This document shows positions 9,866-18,527 of a DNA stretch of 64,000 nucleotides, piece after piece. The translations under genes were made by a program, and so were the position numbers. The stretch is taken from positions 11,179,856 to 11,243,855 of the forward strand of contig NZ_CP012159.1 of assembly GCF_001189295.1 (NCBI RefSeq). The letters run 5' to 3'. The first letter of the stretch is position 1, and every line of letters begins with the position of its first letter. A model generated the notes under the pieces. It saw only the letters and a list, made by a program, of their open reading frames with translations. It was not told the origin of the DNA and ran no database searches. Source of the DNA: Chondromyces crocatus (GTDB lineage Bacteria > Myxococcota_A > Polyangia > Polyangiales > Polyangiaceae).

Positions 9866-10598
9866 GTGGGCCGAGGTCCGGCGCCTTCACCTTGCGCACC
9901 ACCGTGTACAGCTCGTCGATCACCGGCGCAGGCAAGGGACGCCGGGCGATCGAGTACAGCTCGAAGCTGTAGTTCACCCAGCTCGACTTTCCGGTGGCCC
10001 CTGCCAGACGCGCTGCGTACCGGGTGGCGAGTTCCGCTGCTGGCATCTCCAGAGGGACGTTCGCTCGTGCGCGGTTGAGGATGTCGAGCAGGATGGTCTG
10101 GAGGATGCGCTCCGCCTCGTCGGCGCGTCCCAGCCCGAGCGCTTTGTCAGCCAGGTTCGAGAGCAGCTTGAGCGACTGGAACCCCTTCGAGCCGCCGTCG
10201 CCGCTGCCACCGAACTCCGTGGGCTCGTCGGCGATCTTCCGCATGTCGTTGAGCGCCATCGCGCCGAGCGTCTGCGTAGCACGCCGGAAGTCGATGCCCA
10301 TCCCGTCCGGATGCAGCTCCTCACCACCGTAGAGCAGCATCTCCTGGCTCCCGATGGTGATCTTGTCCCCGTCGGCGACCTCTTTCTGGACCGTGATCCG
10401 CAAGCCGTTCACGTACACGCCGTTGCGGCTCTCCAGATCCTCGACGACGACCCCCTGCGCCCGCACCTGGAGCGCCGCGTGCTTGCGCGACACCAGCGGG
10501 TCGTCGAGCGAAAGCTGACACTCGCCGCTACGCCCGATCAGGAACGTACCCTCGGGGAGCTCGAAATCATGGGCTTGATAGCGAAGGCGAAACGTCAT
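9756..10598 (-). CDS. FHA-domain protein, paralogue 2
   Basis: The protein is 280 residues. Residues 1-90 are an FHA phosphothreonine-binding domain with GRS at 22-24, SRKH at 37-40, NG at 59-60 and NG at 64-65, all the usual conserved positions. Residues 120-280 form a helical domain with LADKALGLGRADEAERIL and a C-terminal FGPAERFLVQRIEGLERL. The same arrangement occurs in the upstream gene, so the two arose by tandem duplication. FHA proteins read Ser/Thr kinase signals. The role of the C-terminal domain is unknown. Only four bases separate the two genes, so they form an operon. Confidence 0.85.
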   Translation of the reverse strand: MTFRLRYQAHDFELPEGTFLIGRSGECQLSLDDPLVSRKHAALQVRAQGVVVEDLESRNGVYVNGLRITVQKEVADGDKITIGSQEMLLYGGEELHPDGMGIDFRRATQTLGAMALNDMRKIADEPTEFGGSGDGGSKGFQSLKLLSNLADKALGLGRADEAERILQTILLDILNRARANVPLEMPAAELATRYAARLAGATGKSSWVNYSFELYSIARRPLPAPVIDELYTVVRKVKAPDLGPLRAYLDELRRLAPSFGPAERFLVQRIEGLERLVALK

Positions 10599-10602
10599 GC
10601 GG

Positions 10603-11490
10603 TCACTTCAGCGCGCCAAGGCGCTCCAGCCCCTCGATCCGCTGCAGGATGAAGCGCTCTGCGGGTGAGCGCTCGTCAGCCCTTTCCCGGATGCGCTTCA
10701 GATACCCACGCAGGATCGTCATATCGACAGATTTCACCTTCCGCAGGACCGTGTACAGATCGTCGACGAGAGGACCAGGCAGCAGCAATCCTAGCCGAGT
10801 GTTCAGCTCGAAGATGTAGTCGACCCACGCACCGCGGCTGGTCGCGCTCGCCAGGCGAGCCGCGTAGGTGCATGCCTTGGCGGCCAGTTCGGGCTGCACC
10901 TCGGCGCCCATGCGTGCACGGACCAGGATGTCGGTGAGGGAGCGATGAAGAATGCGCTCCGCTTCGTCCACGCGCCCGAGCGCCAGGGCCTTGTCCGCCA
11001 CCCCTCCGATGAGACTGAGCGCATTCACGCGCTTGTCGGGGTGGGAGGGGGTCTCGTGGAGCAGGCGCCGCGAGGCGATGGCGGTGGTGCCGTCGTCTTC
11101 TTCGTCATCGTCGCCGTCGCCGTCCAGCGGCTCGACGATGTCGACCGTCCGAGCGTTCTGGGTCTGCCGCGCCCAGGCATTGCCCGTCTTGTTCGGGCTG
11201 ACCGCGAGTTCCACGGTCCCGAGCAGGTTCATCTCCTGGCTGCCGATGGTGATCCGATCCTGGTCGGCGAGGGACTTCTTGCCCGTGATCCGGACCCCAT
11301 TGACGAAGACGCCGTTCCTGCTCCCGAGATCCTCGATGGTCACCCCTTTGTCGGAGACCGTGAGCAGGCCGTGCCGACGCGACACGAGCGGATCATCGAG
11401 CGAGAGCTGGCAGTCCGCGCTCCGTCCTATGACGAACTCGCCGTACGGCACCTCGAGATCGTGGGCGAGGTAGCGCAGCCGGATGCCCAT
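10603..11490 (-). CDS. FHA-domain protein, paralogue 1
   Basis: The protein is 295 residues and a homologue of the next gene across its whole length. It has an FHA domain with IGRSADCQLSLDDPLVSRRH and NGVFVNG, an acidic linker (DGDGDDDEEDDG), then a helical domain (GGVADKALALGRVDEAERIL) ending SPAERFILQRIEGLERLGAL. The frame is open to 11568, but the first residues of the paralogue align exactly from the ATG at 11490, so that start is used. It is first of a two-gene operon and probably a phosphopeptide-reading adaptor for a Hanks-type kinase. Confidence 0.85.
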   Translation of the reverse strand: MGIRLRYLAHDLEVPYGEFVIGRSADCQLSLDDPLVSRRHGLLTVSDKGVTIEDLGSRNGVFVNGVRITGKKSLADQDRITIGSQEMNLLGTVELAVSPNKTGNAWARQTQNARTVDIVEPLDGDGDDDEEDDGTTAIASRRLLHETPSHPDKRVNALSLIGGVADKALALGRVDEAERILHRSLTDILVRARMGAEVQPELAAKACTYAARLASATSRGAWVDYIFELNTRLGLLLPGPLVDDLYTVLRKVKSVDMTILRGYLKRIRERADERSPAERFILQRIEGLERLGALK

Positions 11491-11600
11491 GTTGCAGCCA
11501 TACCAAACCGGCCGAGAGGCCGTCAAAAGACACTGCTCAGACCGCTTTGGCTGGGTGGTGCAACCCACACCACTCGGCCCTTGGAATCACGCGATGGCGA

Positions 11601-12059
11601 TTATCCGTCGACGCTGGGTCGCGACACAAGATGGAGGAGTGCAAGGACCAGCCGCGGATGGGCCAGGAGGCCATAGATTTTGAGATCGCCGCGGACGAGC
11701 TGCGCCAGCATCTGTCGCAACGGTGCGGCCCCGTGTGGGTGTCGCACGCCGAGCACGGGGACCGCGACCCGGCGATGGAAGGCGACCTGGGGCAGCCTCA
11801 GCAGCACTTCTTCGTCACCGCAGAAGGTGATCGTCGGGACGCCGATGGCGCCATCGTGGATCGTGAGGCGCCCGTGGTCGAAGCGCATGGTCAGGGAGAC
11901 CCCGCTGTCCTGGGCGACGACCAGGACCGACGCCCTGAATGCCCGGAGCTGGGCGCGTCGCGATGGATGGCGGGCGAGATTGTCGCGGATGAGCTCCCCG
12001 AGCCGGACGGCCAGGAGGTTGTCCTCGGCTCCAGGGGCGAGGTCAACGATGGGCTGCAT
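11601..12059 (-). CDS. SCP2-like sterol/lipid-carrier domain protein
   Basis: The protein is 152 residues. The pattern fits SCP2-type domains: an early helix (LGELIRDNLARHP), strands VSLTMRFDHGRLTIHDG, PTITFCGDEEVLLRL, then a helix and LVRGDLKIYGLLAHPRLVLA, where G-D-L-K-I-x-G is typical. SCP2 domains bind acyl chains or sterols in a hydrophobic tunnel. There is no signal peptide, so it is cytoplasmic. It follows purD in the same direction with only 31 bases between them and may be co-transcribed, though no functional link is evident. Confidence 0.6.
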   Translation of the reverse strand: MQPIVDLAPGAEDNLLAVRLGELIRDNLARHPSRRAQLRAFRASVLVVAQDSGVSLTMRFDHGRLTIHDGAIGVPTITFCGDEEVLLRLPQVAFHRRVAVPVLGVRHPHGAAPLRQMLAQLVRGDLKIYGLLAHPRLVLALLHLVSRPSVDG

Positions 12060-12090
12060 GCCTCGTCGTCACCCGCAGGTGGGGGTCGGG

Positions 12091-13416
12091 TCAAGTGACT
12101 TGGTCTACGCCGATGTCGTGTCGAAGCTGTCGACCATCGAACGCGATCAGCCCTGCCGCGTGGTAGGCGCGCTCGCGCGCTTCGTCCAGAGAGCTTCCCG
12201 ACGCCGTGACGGCGAGCACCCTGCCGCCAGCGGTCACGATCACGCCGTCCTGCTCGGCCGTGCTCGCGTGGTGCACCACCACCCCTTCCAGGGCGGCGGC
12301 CGCCTCCAGGCCCTCGATGGCGTCACCCGTCTTCACTGCACCTGGGTACCCTCGCGCCGCCAGGACCACCGTGAGCGCATGACGTCCCTCCACCAGCCGC
12401 GCCACTTCCTTCCGGAGCGCGCCGGAAGCAGCGGAAGCGAGCAGCTCGGCCACGTCGCCGTCCAGCAGCTCCATGAGCACCTCGCACTCTGGATCCCCGA
12501 ACCGGACGTTGTGCTCGAGGAGCATCGGATCCCCCGCCGGTGAGATCATCACCCCCGCGAACAGCACCCCACGAAAGGGCCTCCCTTCTGCACGCATCCC
12601 GTCCAGGGTCGGCCTGAGGATCTCGGCCTCGATGCGCGCCACGAGGTCCGGCGCGATCCGATGGCTCGGCGCGAAGGCGCCCATCCCCCCCGTGTTCGGC
12701 CCCCGATCACCATCGAAGATTCGTTTGTGGTCGCGCGCCACAGGAAGCACACAGAACGCTTCGCCGTCGGTGATGACGTGCAAGCTCGCCTCCTCCCCTG
12801 GCAGAACGTCCTCGATGATCACGGCATCCCCAGCGGCGCCGAAGCGGCGCTCCACCAGCGCTGCCCGCGCGGCGGCGAGTGCCTCGTCCAGCGTGGCCGC
12901 CACGACCACGCCCTTGCCAGCGCAGAGCCCATCCGCCTTGATCACGACCGGAGCGCCTCGCGCCCGGAGGATGGCTTCCGCTTCGTCATAGCTGCGCGCC
13001 ACACGGTAAGCGGCCGTGGGAATCCCGTGACGAGAGGCGAACTCTTTCAAGAAGACCTTGGACGCCTCCAGACGAGCCGCCTCGCGACTGGGCCCGAACG
13101 TGAGCACACCTGCGGTGGCGAGCGCATCCGCGGCCCCCTCGCACAGCGGCGCCTCGGGCCCGACGACGACCAAGTCCACGCCCTCCGCCCGAGCCAACCG
13201 CACCATCTCGGCGGGTTCGAGGGAGGTGATGGCCACACGACGGAGCGGCGCGAATCCCGTCGCTCGCTCCGTGGCGACCCCTGCATTTCCCGGCGCCACG
13301 AGCACCTCATGCACCGACGGCGAGCGCGCGAGGGCGCGCGCCAGCGCATGCTCGCGTGCCCCGGAGCCGAACACGAGGACACGACGACCGGACCTGTGGC
13401 CATGACTGGAACTCAC
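12091..13416 (-). CDS. purD: Phosphoribosylamine-glycine ligase (GARS)
   Basis: The protein is 441 residues, the usual length for PurD. It has the N-terminal [17 protein letters not shown], the [16 protein letters not shown] region, the ATP-grasp segment with [16 protein letters not shown], and the family hallmark [17 protein letters not shown]. It makes glycinamide ribonucleotide from phosphoribosylamine, glycine and ATP in de novo purine synthesis. No other purine gene is nearby. The start at 13416 is 128 bases from the divergent dCMP deaminase start, so the two share a promoter region. Confidence 0.97.
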   Translation of the reverse strand: MSSSHGHRSGRRVLVFGSGAREHALARALARSPSVHEVLVAPGNAGVATERATGFAPLRRVAITSLEPAEMVRLARAEGVDLVVVGPEAPLCEGAADALATAGVLTFGPSREAARLEASKVFLKEFASRHGIPTAAYRVARSYDEAEAILRARGAPVVIKADGLCAGKGVVVAATLDEALAAARAALVERRFGAAGDAVIIEDVLPGEEASLHVITDGEAFCVLPVARDHKRIFDGDRGPNTGGMGAFAPSHRIAPDLVARIEAEILRPTLDGMRAEGRPFRGVLFAGVMISPAGDPMLLEHNVRFGDPECEVLMELLDGDVAELLASAASGALRKEVARLVEGRHALTVVLAARGYPGAVKTGDAIEGLEAAAALEGVVVHHASTAEQDGVIVTAGGRVLAVTASGSSLDEARERAYHAAGLIAFDGRQLRHDIGVDQVT

Positions 13417-13544
13417 CCGAGGGCCGCTACCACGTGACCCGACCGGGCGGGAGAGCTTGCGGAGCGCACGACCTCCCGAGGGTCGTGGGGCGCTTGCGCC
13501 GCGGACGCTGTGGTAGAACCGCCGCCCGTCGGTCGGAGGGAACC

Positions 13545-14012
13545 ATGAAGCGACATCGCGTGTCGTGGGACGAGTATTTCATGAAGATCGCCGAGGACGT
13601 CGCCTCGCGCGCAACCTGCGATCGCAAGCACGTGGGCGCCGTGATCGTGCGCGACAAGATCATCCTGGCCACCGGGTACAACGGCTCGCTGCGCGGGCTA
13701 CCCCACTGCGACGAAGAAGGCCACCTCATGGAGGACGGCCACTGCGTGCGCACCATCCACGCCGAGGCCAACGCCATCATCCAGGCCGCGCGAAATGGTG
13801 TCCGCCTGGAGGGCGCCACGATCTACGTGACCGCTTCCCCTTGCTGGGGGTGCTTCAAGATGATCGCCAACGCCGGTCTCACCAGGATCGTCTTCGGCGA
13901 ATTCTACCGGGAAGAGCGCATTTTCCGCTTCGCCACCCAGCTCGGCATCGAACTCGTCCCCCTCCCTCAGCCTGAAGCCAGTCCCCCTCCCGAAGCGGGC
14001 CCCTCTGCCTGA
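13545..14012 (+). CDS. dCMP deaminase family protein
   Basis: The protein is 155 residues. Zinc ligands are His72 in the HAE motif ([10 protein letters not shown], with Glu74 the proton shuttle) and Cys100 and Cys103 in SPCWGC. The N-terminal [20 protein letters not shown] is typical of dCMP deaminases and ComEB, and an additional region with Cys55 and His60 (PHCDEEGH) resembles the second metal site of that family. It makes dUMP for thymidylate synthesis. The start is fixed by GGAGGG five bases upstream. The upstream frame is open but shows no sign of coding. Confidence 0.92.
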   Translation: MKRHRVSWDEYFMKIAEDVASRATCDRKHVGAVIVRDKIILATGYNGSLRGLPHCDEEGHLMEDGHCVRTIHAEANAIIQAARNGVRLEGATIYVTASPCWGCFKMIANAGLTRIVFGEFYREERIFRFATQLGIELVPLPQPEASPPPEAGPSA

Positions 14013-14058
14013 AGCCGGCTCGGTCCGCGGATCCGCGTGAGCCCAGACAAAAGGCAAA

Positions 14059-14137
14059 GGGCCCGCCACACTCGCTTTCCGTTACCGTTGCTCCCTTCCG
14101 GGCCTGGCGGGGTTCGCGGCGCGCTGTCGGCGGACCC
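14059..14137 (-). ncRNA. ffs: Signal recognition particle RNA (4.5S, small bacterial type)
   Basis: Read on the minus strand, GGGTCCGCC at the 5' end pairs over nine bases with GGCGGGCCC at the 3' end. The apical part carries CCAGGCCCGGAAGGGAGCA, which matches the conserved SRP domain IV region (CAGGTCCGGAAGGAAGCA in E. coli) bound by Ffh. The core I can pair is 79 bases; true ends may extend a few bases each way. A T-rich stretch (TTTGCCTTTTG) directly follows the 3' end. It lies just downstream of the convergent dCMP deaminase gene. Confidence 0.92.
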
Positions 14138-14368
14138 ATGAGGTCCTGGCGTCATGAACTGACGCTTCACCCTTCTAGCCCATGGTCGGTGTCCTGTCGA
14201 GGCCTTCCACCTCCCGTCGACCCCACCCGAGCGCTCCAGATGACCCCTCCCCAGACGACCCGGCGTGGGCAACCCCCCCAAGGCAGACACCTGAGCCCAG
14301 AAACGCGCAATGGGACGAGCGCGCACGAGGCTTGCTTCATTGCCGTCAACCCTTACGTTAGGAACGTC

Positions 14369-15160
14369 TTGGATCCGTTCAACAATGACGCGGGCGCAAA
14401 CCAGGGGGAGCGCCTGTTCCGCCTCCTCCTCTTCATCGCCTCTGCTGCGCTCGCCGCCGCCCTCCTGCGTTTCACCTGGCGAGAACCGCTGGTCGTGGGC
14501 ACGGCGCTGGGGCTGGTCCTCGCCCTGGCCAGCGTGCGGTGGCTCGCCCGCAAACGGCTCATACGCGTGCTCCGCTCCGGCGACGTGCGGGCGTTGCTCG
14601 ACCGCTGGTCTCCAGCGCTTCGACGCGCCCCTCACCCTGCCACGATGGCGCCGCTGATGACTGCGACCGCCTTCACAGTGTGCGGCTGGGTCGCCAAGGC
14701 GCGCGGGGCCTTGGCGCTGGCCGAGCGAGGCCCTGCCTGGGAAGCGGCTCTCGAGCACCGCCTCTTCCTGGAGACCCTGCTCGATGCATTCGAAGGCGAC
14801 CTGGACAGCGCGCTCGTTCATGCGCGCCGCCTGGAGCGCCTGCCGCTGCCCGAGGTGGGTGGGACGCTCCGCCACCGGATCCTCAGCCTCCGCGCTGCGG
14901 CCGCCGCCCTGGCGCGCGCCTTCGCCCATCAGAGTGTGCCGGGAGACCGAGAGCTGCTGAGTCGAGCCGGAGAAGTCAGCCCTCTCGTGTACTGGGCCAT
15001 GCGGTATGCCGCTGCCGTCATCGCCATCGATGAAGGCGACCTCGGAGGCGCGAAAGGTCTCCTGAGCAACGCCCCCCCCTGGCCAGACGAGTCCACGTTC
15101 AAGGCCTTCCACGAGGAGATCACCGAGCAGATCGGCCTCCATCGCTCTCTGCAGGCCTGA
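14369..15160 (+). CDS. Membrane protein with helical C-terminal domain, unrecognised
   Basis: I do not recognise a family. Starting at a TTG at 14369 with AGGAACG before it, the protein has 263 residues. Two membrane helices lie near residues 17-37 (LLLFIASAALAAALL) and 44-62 (VVGTALGLVLALASVRWLA). The rest is soluble and almost all helical, with repeated Ala/Leu patterns and segments such as EAALEHRLFLETLLDAFEGD and ALVHARRLERLPLPEVG that suggest a TPR-like solenoid. The frame is open to 14138, but upstream codon use is poor. No ATG exists in a sensible position. Confidence 0.6.
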   Translation: MDPFNNDAGANQGERLFRLLLFIASAALAAALLRFTWREPLVVGTALGLVLALASVRWLARKRLIRVLRSGDVRALLDRWSPALRRAPHPATMAPLMTATAFTVCGWVAKARGALALAERGPAWEAALEHRLFLETLLDAFEGDLDSALVHARRLERLPLPEVGGTLRHRILSLRAAAAALARAFAHQSVPGDRELLSRAGEVSPLVYWAMRYAAAVIAIDEGDLGGAKGLLSNAPPWPDESTFKAFHEEITEQIGLHRSLQA

Positions 15161-15192
15161 TCGTCACCACCTTCCCCCAGCCCACGCACAAC

Positions 15193-15213
15193 TTATCCAC
15201 AGCCTGTGGACAA
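15193..15213. promoter_or_regulatory. Inverted pair of DnaA-box-like sequences
   Basis: TTATCCACA (15193-15201) is a perfect consensus DnaA box. TGTGGACAA (15205-15213) is the same box on the other strand with one mismatch, three bases away. The pair lies in a 165-base convergent spacer between the membrane-protein gene and the outer-membrane-protein gene. Isolated boxes can titrate DnaA or act in regulation; two boxes without an AT-rich element do not make an origin. Confidence 0.4.
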
Positions 15214-15325
15214 CTCGGACACGCACGCTCGACCACCGATCGGCACGACTCCCCGGCAGACACGGAGGTGAAGCCTGAGGTTGAGGAGCGGAAGATTGCG
15301 CAACGGCTTGCGCAGCGGCGCCCAC

Positions 15326-16057
15326 TCAGAAATACGGCCGCAAAATCAGTGACGCAAACGGCGCGACGACCGACCCTCCCTTGAAGGTCTGCGCCTGGAG
15401 CCCTCCCTCCAGTCCCAAGGTGACAGCGGGGACTGGCCGCAGACGGAACCCAGCCCGGACGGCCCCACCGAGCCCTGCGGACCCATCGAGGCCTTGCACC
15501 ATGGCCGCGCCCCCCATCGCCCCCACATAGAGCCCATCCTCTCCGAAGGGCGTGAACTCCACCCGGGGACCCACAGTCACGAAGGACGCCGAGATGGCCA
15601 TCAGCTTGCCGCCAGGCTTCGCTGGCTCACAGGTCTGGCACCCGGCCTGTGGTTCCAGCGAACTCGCTGGCGCGAACAGATCACCTCCCCCATCGGTCCG
15701 CCGCATGTACTTTTCGAACGCCATGAACTCGAGCCCGACCGACATGTAACGAACCGGTCGGTACCCTGCGTGCAGACCGAGAGAGAAGGCGGAGAAGCTC
15801 GATCGCAGGACCTGCGGATGCTCTGCGGTTGCCCAGACAAAACCACCGGCCACGCCAACATAGAAGCGACGACTCTTCCAGGCCTCTGCCTCGCCAGCCA
15901 CGCCCGCCACGCCCGCCACGTCCGCCTCGGCACGGGCTTCGTCTGCGGAGTCTCGCTGAAGAGAGGACGAAGGAGGTGGCGGCTCAGCCCAGGCCTCGCG
16001 GCCCAGGGACCAACTCGTCAAAGCAACCACGGAGAAGAGGAGGGGGAAGCAGCGCAT
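15326..16057 (-). CDS. Outer-membrane beta-barrel protein
   Basis: The protein is 243 residues from the ATG at 16057; an upstream start at 16087 would spoil the signal peptide. A Sec signal occupies residues 1-24 and ends AWA before EPP. After a low-complexity spacer (ADVAGVAGVAGEAEA) come alternating-residue strands such as FYVGVAGGFVWATAE, SLGLHAGYRPVRYMSVGLEF, VTVGPRVEFTPFG and LGGAVRAGFRLRPVPAVTLG. The final residue is Phe, the usual BAM-recognition signal. Two cysteines (CQTC) sit in a probable loop. I cannot name the barrel family. It probably has eight to ten strands. Confidence 0.75.
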   Translation of the reverse strand: MRCFPLLFSVVALTSWSLGREAWAEPPPPSSSLQRDSADEARAEADVAGVAGVAGEAEAWKSRRFYVGVAGGFVWATAEHPQVLRSSFSAFSLGLHAGYRPVRYMSVGLEFMAFEKYMRRTDGGGDLFAPASSLEPQAGCQTCEPAKPGGKLMAISASFVTVGPRVEFTPFGEDGLYVGAMGGAAMVQGLDGSAGLGGAVRAGFRLRPVPAVTLGLEGGLQAQTFKGGSVVAPFASLILRPYF

Positions 16058-16376
16058 GGGGCGAACCTCGCCTGTTCGGACGGTCATCGACGACGCAGCG
16101 GGACATCCGGGTCCGATCGAACCGCGTCACCGACGGCGGATTGCAAGAGGCAGACCGTCCGACCAACGCAAGGCTCGAGGGTGCGGCAGGCGCGCCACGG
16201 GAAGGAGCATCGTGCTCGACCGCGGCGCTACCCGAGGCGTGAACCGCCACGTAGGCGCCGACGCCAGCAAGCATGAGGACTGAAAGAAGAGTCCGACCAG
16301 GGTCCGGTTGGCAACCAGGATGCGCAGTTTGCGCAACCGATTGCTCGAACCGGAAGCCCTGGCCACACAGGGCTGC
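16058..16376. other. Intergenic stretch between enolase and outer-membrane protein
   Basis: No gene is supported here. One open frame on the minus strand (16274-15984) begins with a signal-like stretch but lacks a ribosome site, overlaps the start of the barrel gene and then has poor codon use. No clear terminator for enolase is visible. Confidence 0.5.
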
Positions 16377-17654
16377 TCAGCGCCGCCGGTACGGAGCGCG
16401 GCCCGCGAAGAGTGCGCCGTCGCCAAGGGTGTGCGCAATCCGGAGCAGCTGGTTGTACTTTGCCGTGCGGTCGGAGCGCGACGCCGAGCCCGTCTTGATC
16501 TGGCCGGCGTTGGTCCCCACCGCGAGATCGGCGATGAAGGTATCCTCCGTCTCGCCCGAACGATGGGAGATGACCGAACGATATCCCCCCTCCGAAGCTT
16601 GCCGGATGCACTCCAGCGTCTCGGAGACGGAACCGATCTGGTTCAGCTTGATGAGGATCGCGTTCGCCAGCCCATCAGCCATCCCCTGTGCGAGGCGCTC
16701 CGGGTTGGTCACGAACAGATCATCGCCCACGAGCTGCACCTTCTTGCCGAGCCGCTCGGTGAGCAGCTTCCAGCCGGCGTGGTCGCCCTCGGCGCAGCCA
16801 TCCTCGATGGACACGATCGGGAACTTGGCGCAGAGGTCCGCGTAGATGTCCACGATCTCCTCGCGGGTCCGGGGCGCCTTGTCGAAGGTGTAGCGCTCGG
16901 TCTTCTGGTCGTAGAACTCGCTGAGCGCCGCATCGAGCGCGATGCCCACCTCCTCGCCGGGCTTGTAGCCTGCCGCCTCGATCGCGCGCACCACGTACTC
17001 CAGCGCCGACTGGTTCGACGGGAGACGCGGTGCGAAGCCACCCTCATCACCGACGGCGACGACCTGCCCGTCCTTCTTGAGCAGCCCCTTCAGGGTATGA
17101 AAAATCTCGACGCCCGTGCGCAGCGACTCCGCGAAGGAGGAAGCCGCGTAGGGGATGACCATGAACTCCTGCACCTCGAGGCCACTGTCCGCGTGGACGC
17201 CGCCATTGAGGATGTTGAGCATCGGCGTGGGCAGTACACGTGCCTGTGCGCCGCCCAGGTAGCGCCAGAGCGGCAGCTCCACCGTGTCCGCAGCGGCCCG
17301 CGCCACCGCCATGGAAACGGCGAGGATGGCGTTCGCCCCCATCTTCGACTTGTTCGGCGTCCCATCGACCCCGAGCAGCACCTGATCGACCGAGGCCTGG
17401 TCCAGCGCATCCATCCCGACGATCGCGGGCCCCAGGCTCGTCTCGATGTTGCGGACGGCGGTGAGCACCCCCTTGCCCAGGTAACGCCCCTTGTCGCCAT
17501 CACGGAGCTCGATGGCTTCGTGCGCGCCCGTCGAGGCCCCGCTCGGGACGGCGGCGCGGCCGAACCCGCTCAGCGTGGCGACCTCGGCCTCGACCGTGGG
17601 GTTACCACGCGAGTCGATGACCTCTCGGGCAATGACGCTCTGGATCTCCGACAT
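16377..17654 (-). CDS. eno: Enolase
   Basis: The protein is 425 residues, the standard length. It has the N-terminal [27 protein letters not shown], the metal ligands in the segments [14 protein letters not shown] and VGDDLFVTN, and the signature [16 protein letters not shown] followed by [18 protein letters not shown]. It interconverts 2-phosphoglycerate and phosphoenolpyruvate in glycolysis. The ATG at 17654 is preceded by AGGAGAG. The frame continues upstream to 18410, but that part is the antisense of the DotU gene. Confidence 0.98.
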   Translation of the reverse strand: MSEIQSVIAREVIDSRGNPTVEAEVATLSGFGRAAVPSGASTGAHEAIELRDGDKGRYLGKGVLTAVRNIETSLGPAIVGMDALDQASVDQVLLGVDGTPNKSKMGANAILAVSMAVARAAADTVELPLWRYLGGAQARVLPTPMLNILNGGVHADSGLEVQEFMVIPYAASSFAESLRTGVEIFHTLKGLLKKDGQVVAVGDEGGFAPRLPSNQSALEYVVRAIEAAGYKPGEEVGIALDAALSEFYDQKTERYTFDKAPRTREEIVDIYADLCAKFPIVSIEDGCAEGDHAGWKLLTERLGKKVQLVGDDLFVTNPERLAQGMADGLANAILIKLNQIGSVSETLECIRQASEGGYRSVISHRSGETEDTFIADLAVGTNAGQIKTGSASRSDRTAKYNQLLRIAHTLGDGALFAGRAPYRRR

Positions 17655-17870
17655 GATGTCTCTCCTGGGGCCGCGAAGGCCCGCTGACGCGATGCCCTCG
17701 CCCGCCCTGGAGGAGGGACGCTCGCGCGATCCCCCCTCGCCCGAAGGTGACGAGGACCCGCTCACGCGATGGTGAGACCCGCCTCGGGCGGGTCGCGGGG
17801 TGCGGGAGCATAGGCGGCCCCGGCTTCTCTGTCGACGGTGGACGGCGCGCTGACGTAAGCTCCGCTCAGC

Positions 17871-18527
17871 GTGGACACAGGGCGGATCGAAACATCCATC
17901 GGCGTCTTCGGAGAGGAGCTGCTCCTCTGGATCTGCATGTTGCGGCAATCGCCGCGACGGCCACCTCCGGAGCACGTCCTGCGTCAGGCGAACTTCCTGC
18001 TCGACGAGCTCAAAGGGAGCAAGGTCGCCCAGGAGGTCGACGTGCAGGCCGCGGACGACGGCATGTTCGTCATCGCCGCACTGCTGGACGAGCTGGCCAT
18101 GGGGCTGCCGGACCTGCGCCCGCTCTGGGCGCAGCACCCGCTCCAGGCCACACGCTGGCTCACCCACAACGCAGGCGTCGAGGTCTACGACCGGCTGACG
18201 CGGGTCTACGAAGGCCCCCAGAACGTGATCGCCAGCTACGCCGTCGTGCTCGGCCTCGGCTTCCTGGGCCGTTTCGGCCTCCCCGGTCAGAACCCGTACG
18301 CCGTCGCCCAGCTCCGCCGCGATCTCACCGTCAAGCTGCGTGTTGATCCCGATCGCGACCGCATGGGCGGCACGATCCACAAGGTGCGTGCCGACGAGGC
18401 GGCCATGCACGCCACCAAGGAGGCCTGGTACCGATCCATCTGGGTGGGGCGAGGCCTCGCCTTCCTGCTGGTCCTGGTCGGCGCCACCGCCCTCATCATC
18501 TCGATCTACAGGAAAGTCGCCGGATGA
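17871..18527 (+). CDS. DotU/TssL-family secretion-system protein
   Basis: The protein is 218 residues from a GTG start. It matches the cytoplasmic domain of DotU/TssL: an early helix ([12 protein letters not shown]), [10 protein letters not shown], then [21 protein letters not shown] and a region ending [23 protein letters not shown] single membrane helix at about residues 193-213 anchors the C-terminus; there is no periplasmic OmpA-like domain. In type VI and type IVb secretion DotU partners IcmF/TssM in the inner-membrane complex. The next gene is a TssM-like protein overlapping by four bases (ATGA). No other secretion gene is present in the window. Confidence 0.8.
   Translation: MDTGRIETSIGVFGEELLLWICMLRQSPRRPPPEHVLRQANFLLDELKGSKVAQEVDVQAADDGMFVIAALLDELAMGLPDLRPLWAQHPLQATRWLTHNAGVEVYDRLTRVYEGPQNVIASYAVVLGLGFLGRFGLPGQNPYAVAQLRRDLTVKLRVDPDRDRMGGTIHKVRADEAAMHATKEAWYRSIWVGRGLAFLLVLVGATALIISIYRKVAG

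Noticed and set aside
14020-14046. Intrinsic terminator hairpin between the dCMP deaminase gene and the SRP RNA
   Set aside because: GGCTC/GAGCC arms and an inner palindrome exist, but no T-run follows the hairpin on either strand; the T-rich stretch is on the wrong side for SRP RNA termination at this hairpin.
15193-15213. Replication origin
   Set aside because: Two DnaA boxes alone, with no AT-rich unwinding element, dnaA or parAB nearby, do not support an origin.
15984-16274. Small minus-strand frame with a signal-like N-terminus
   Set aside because: It has no ribosome site, overlaps the start of the outer-membrane-protein gene, and loses coding character after about 40 residues.
16308-17687. 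Long plus-strand open frame opposite enolase
   Set aside because: The minus strand encodes an unmistakable enolase; the plus-strand product has no recognisable motif.
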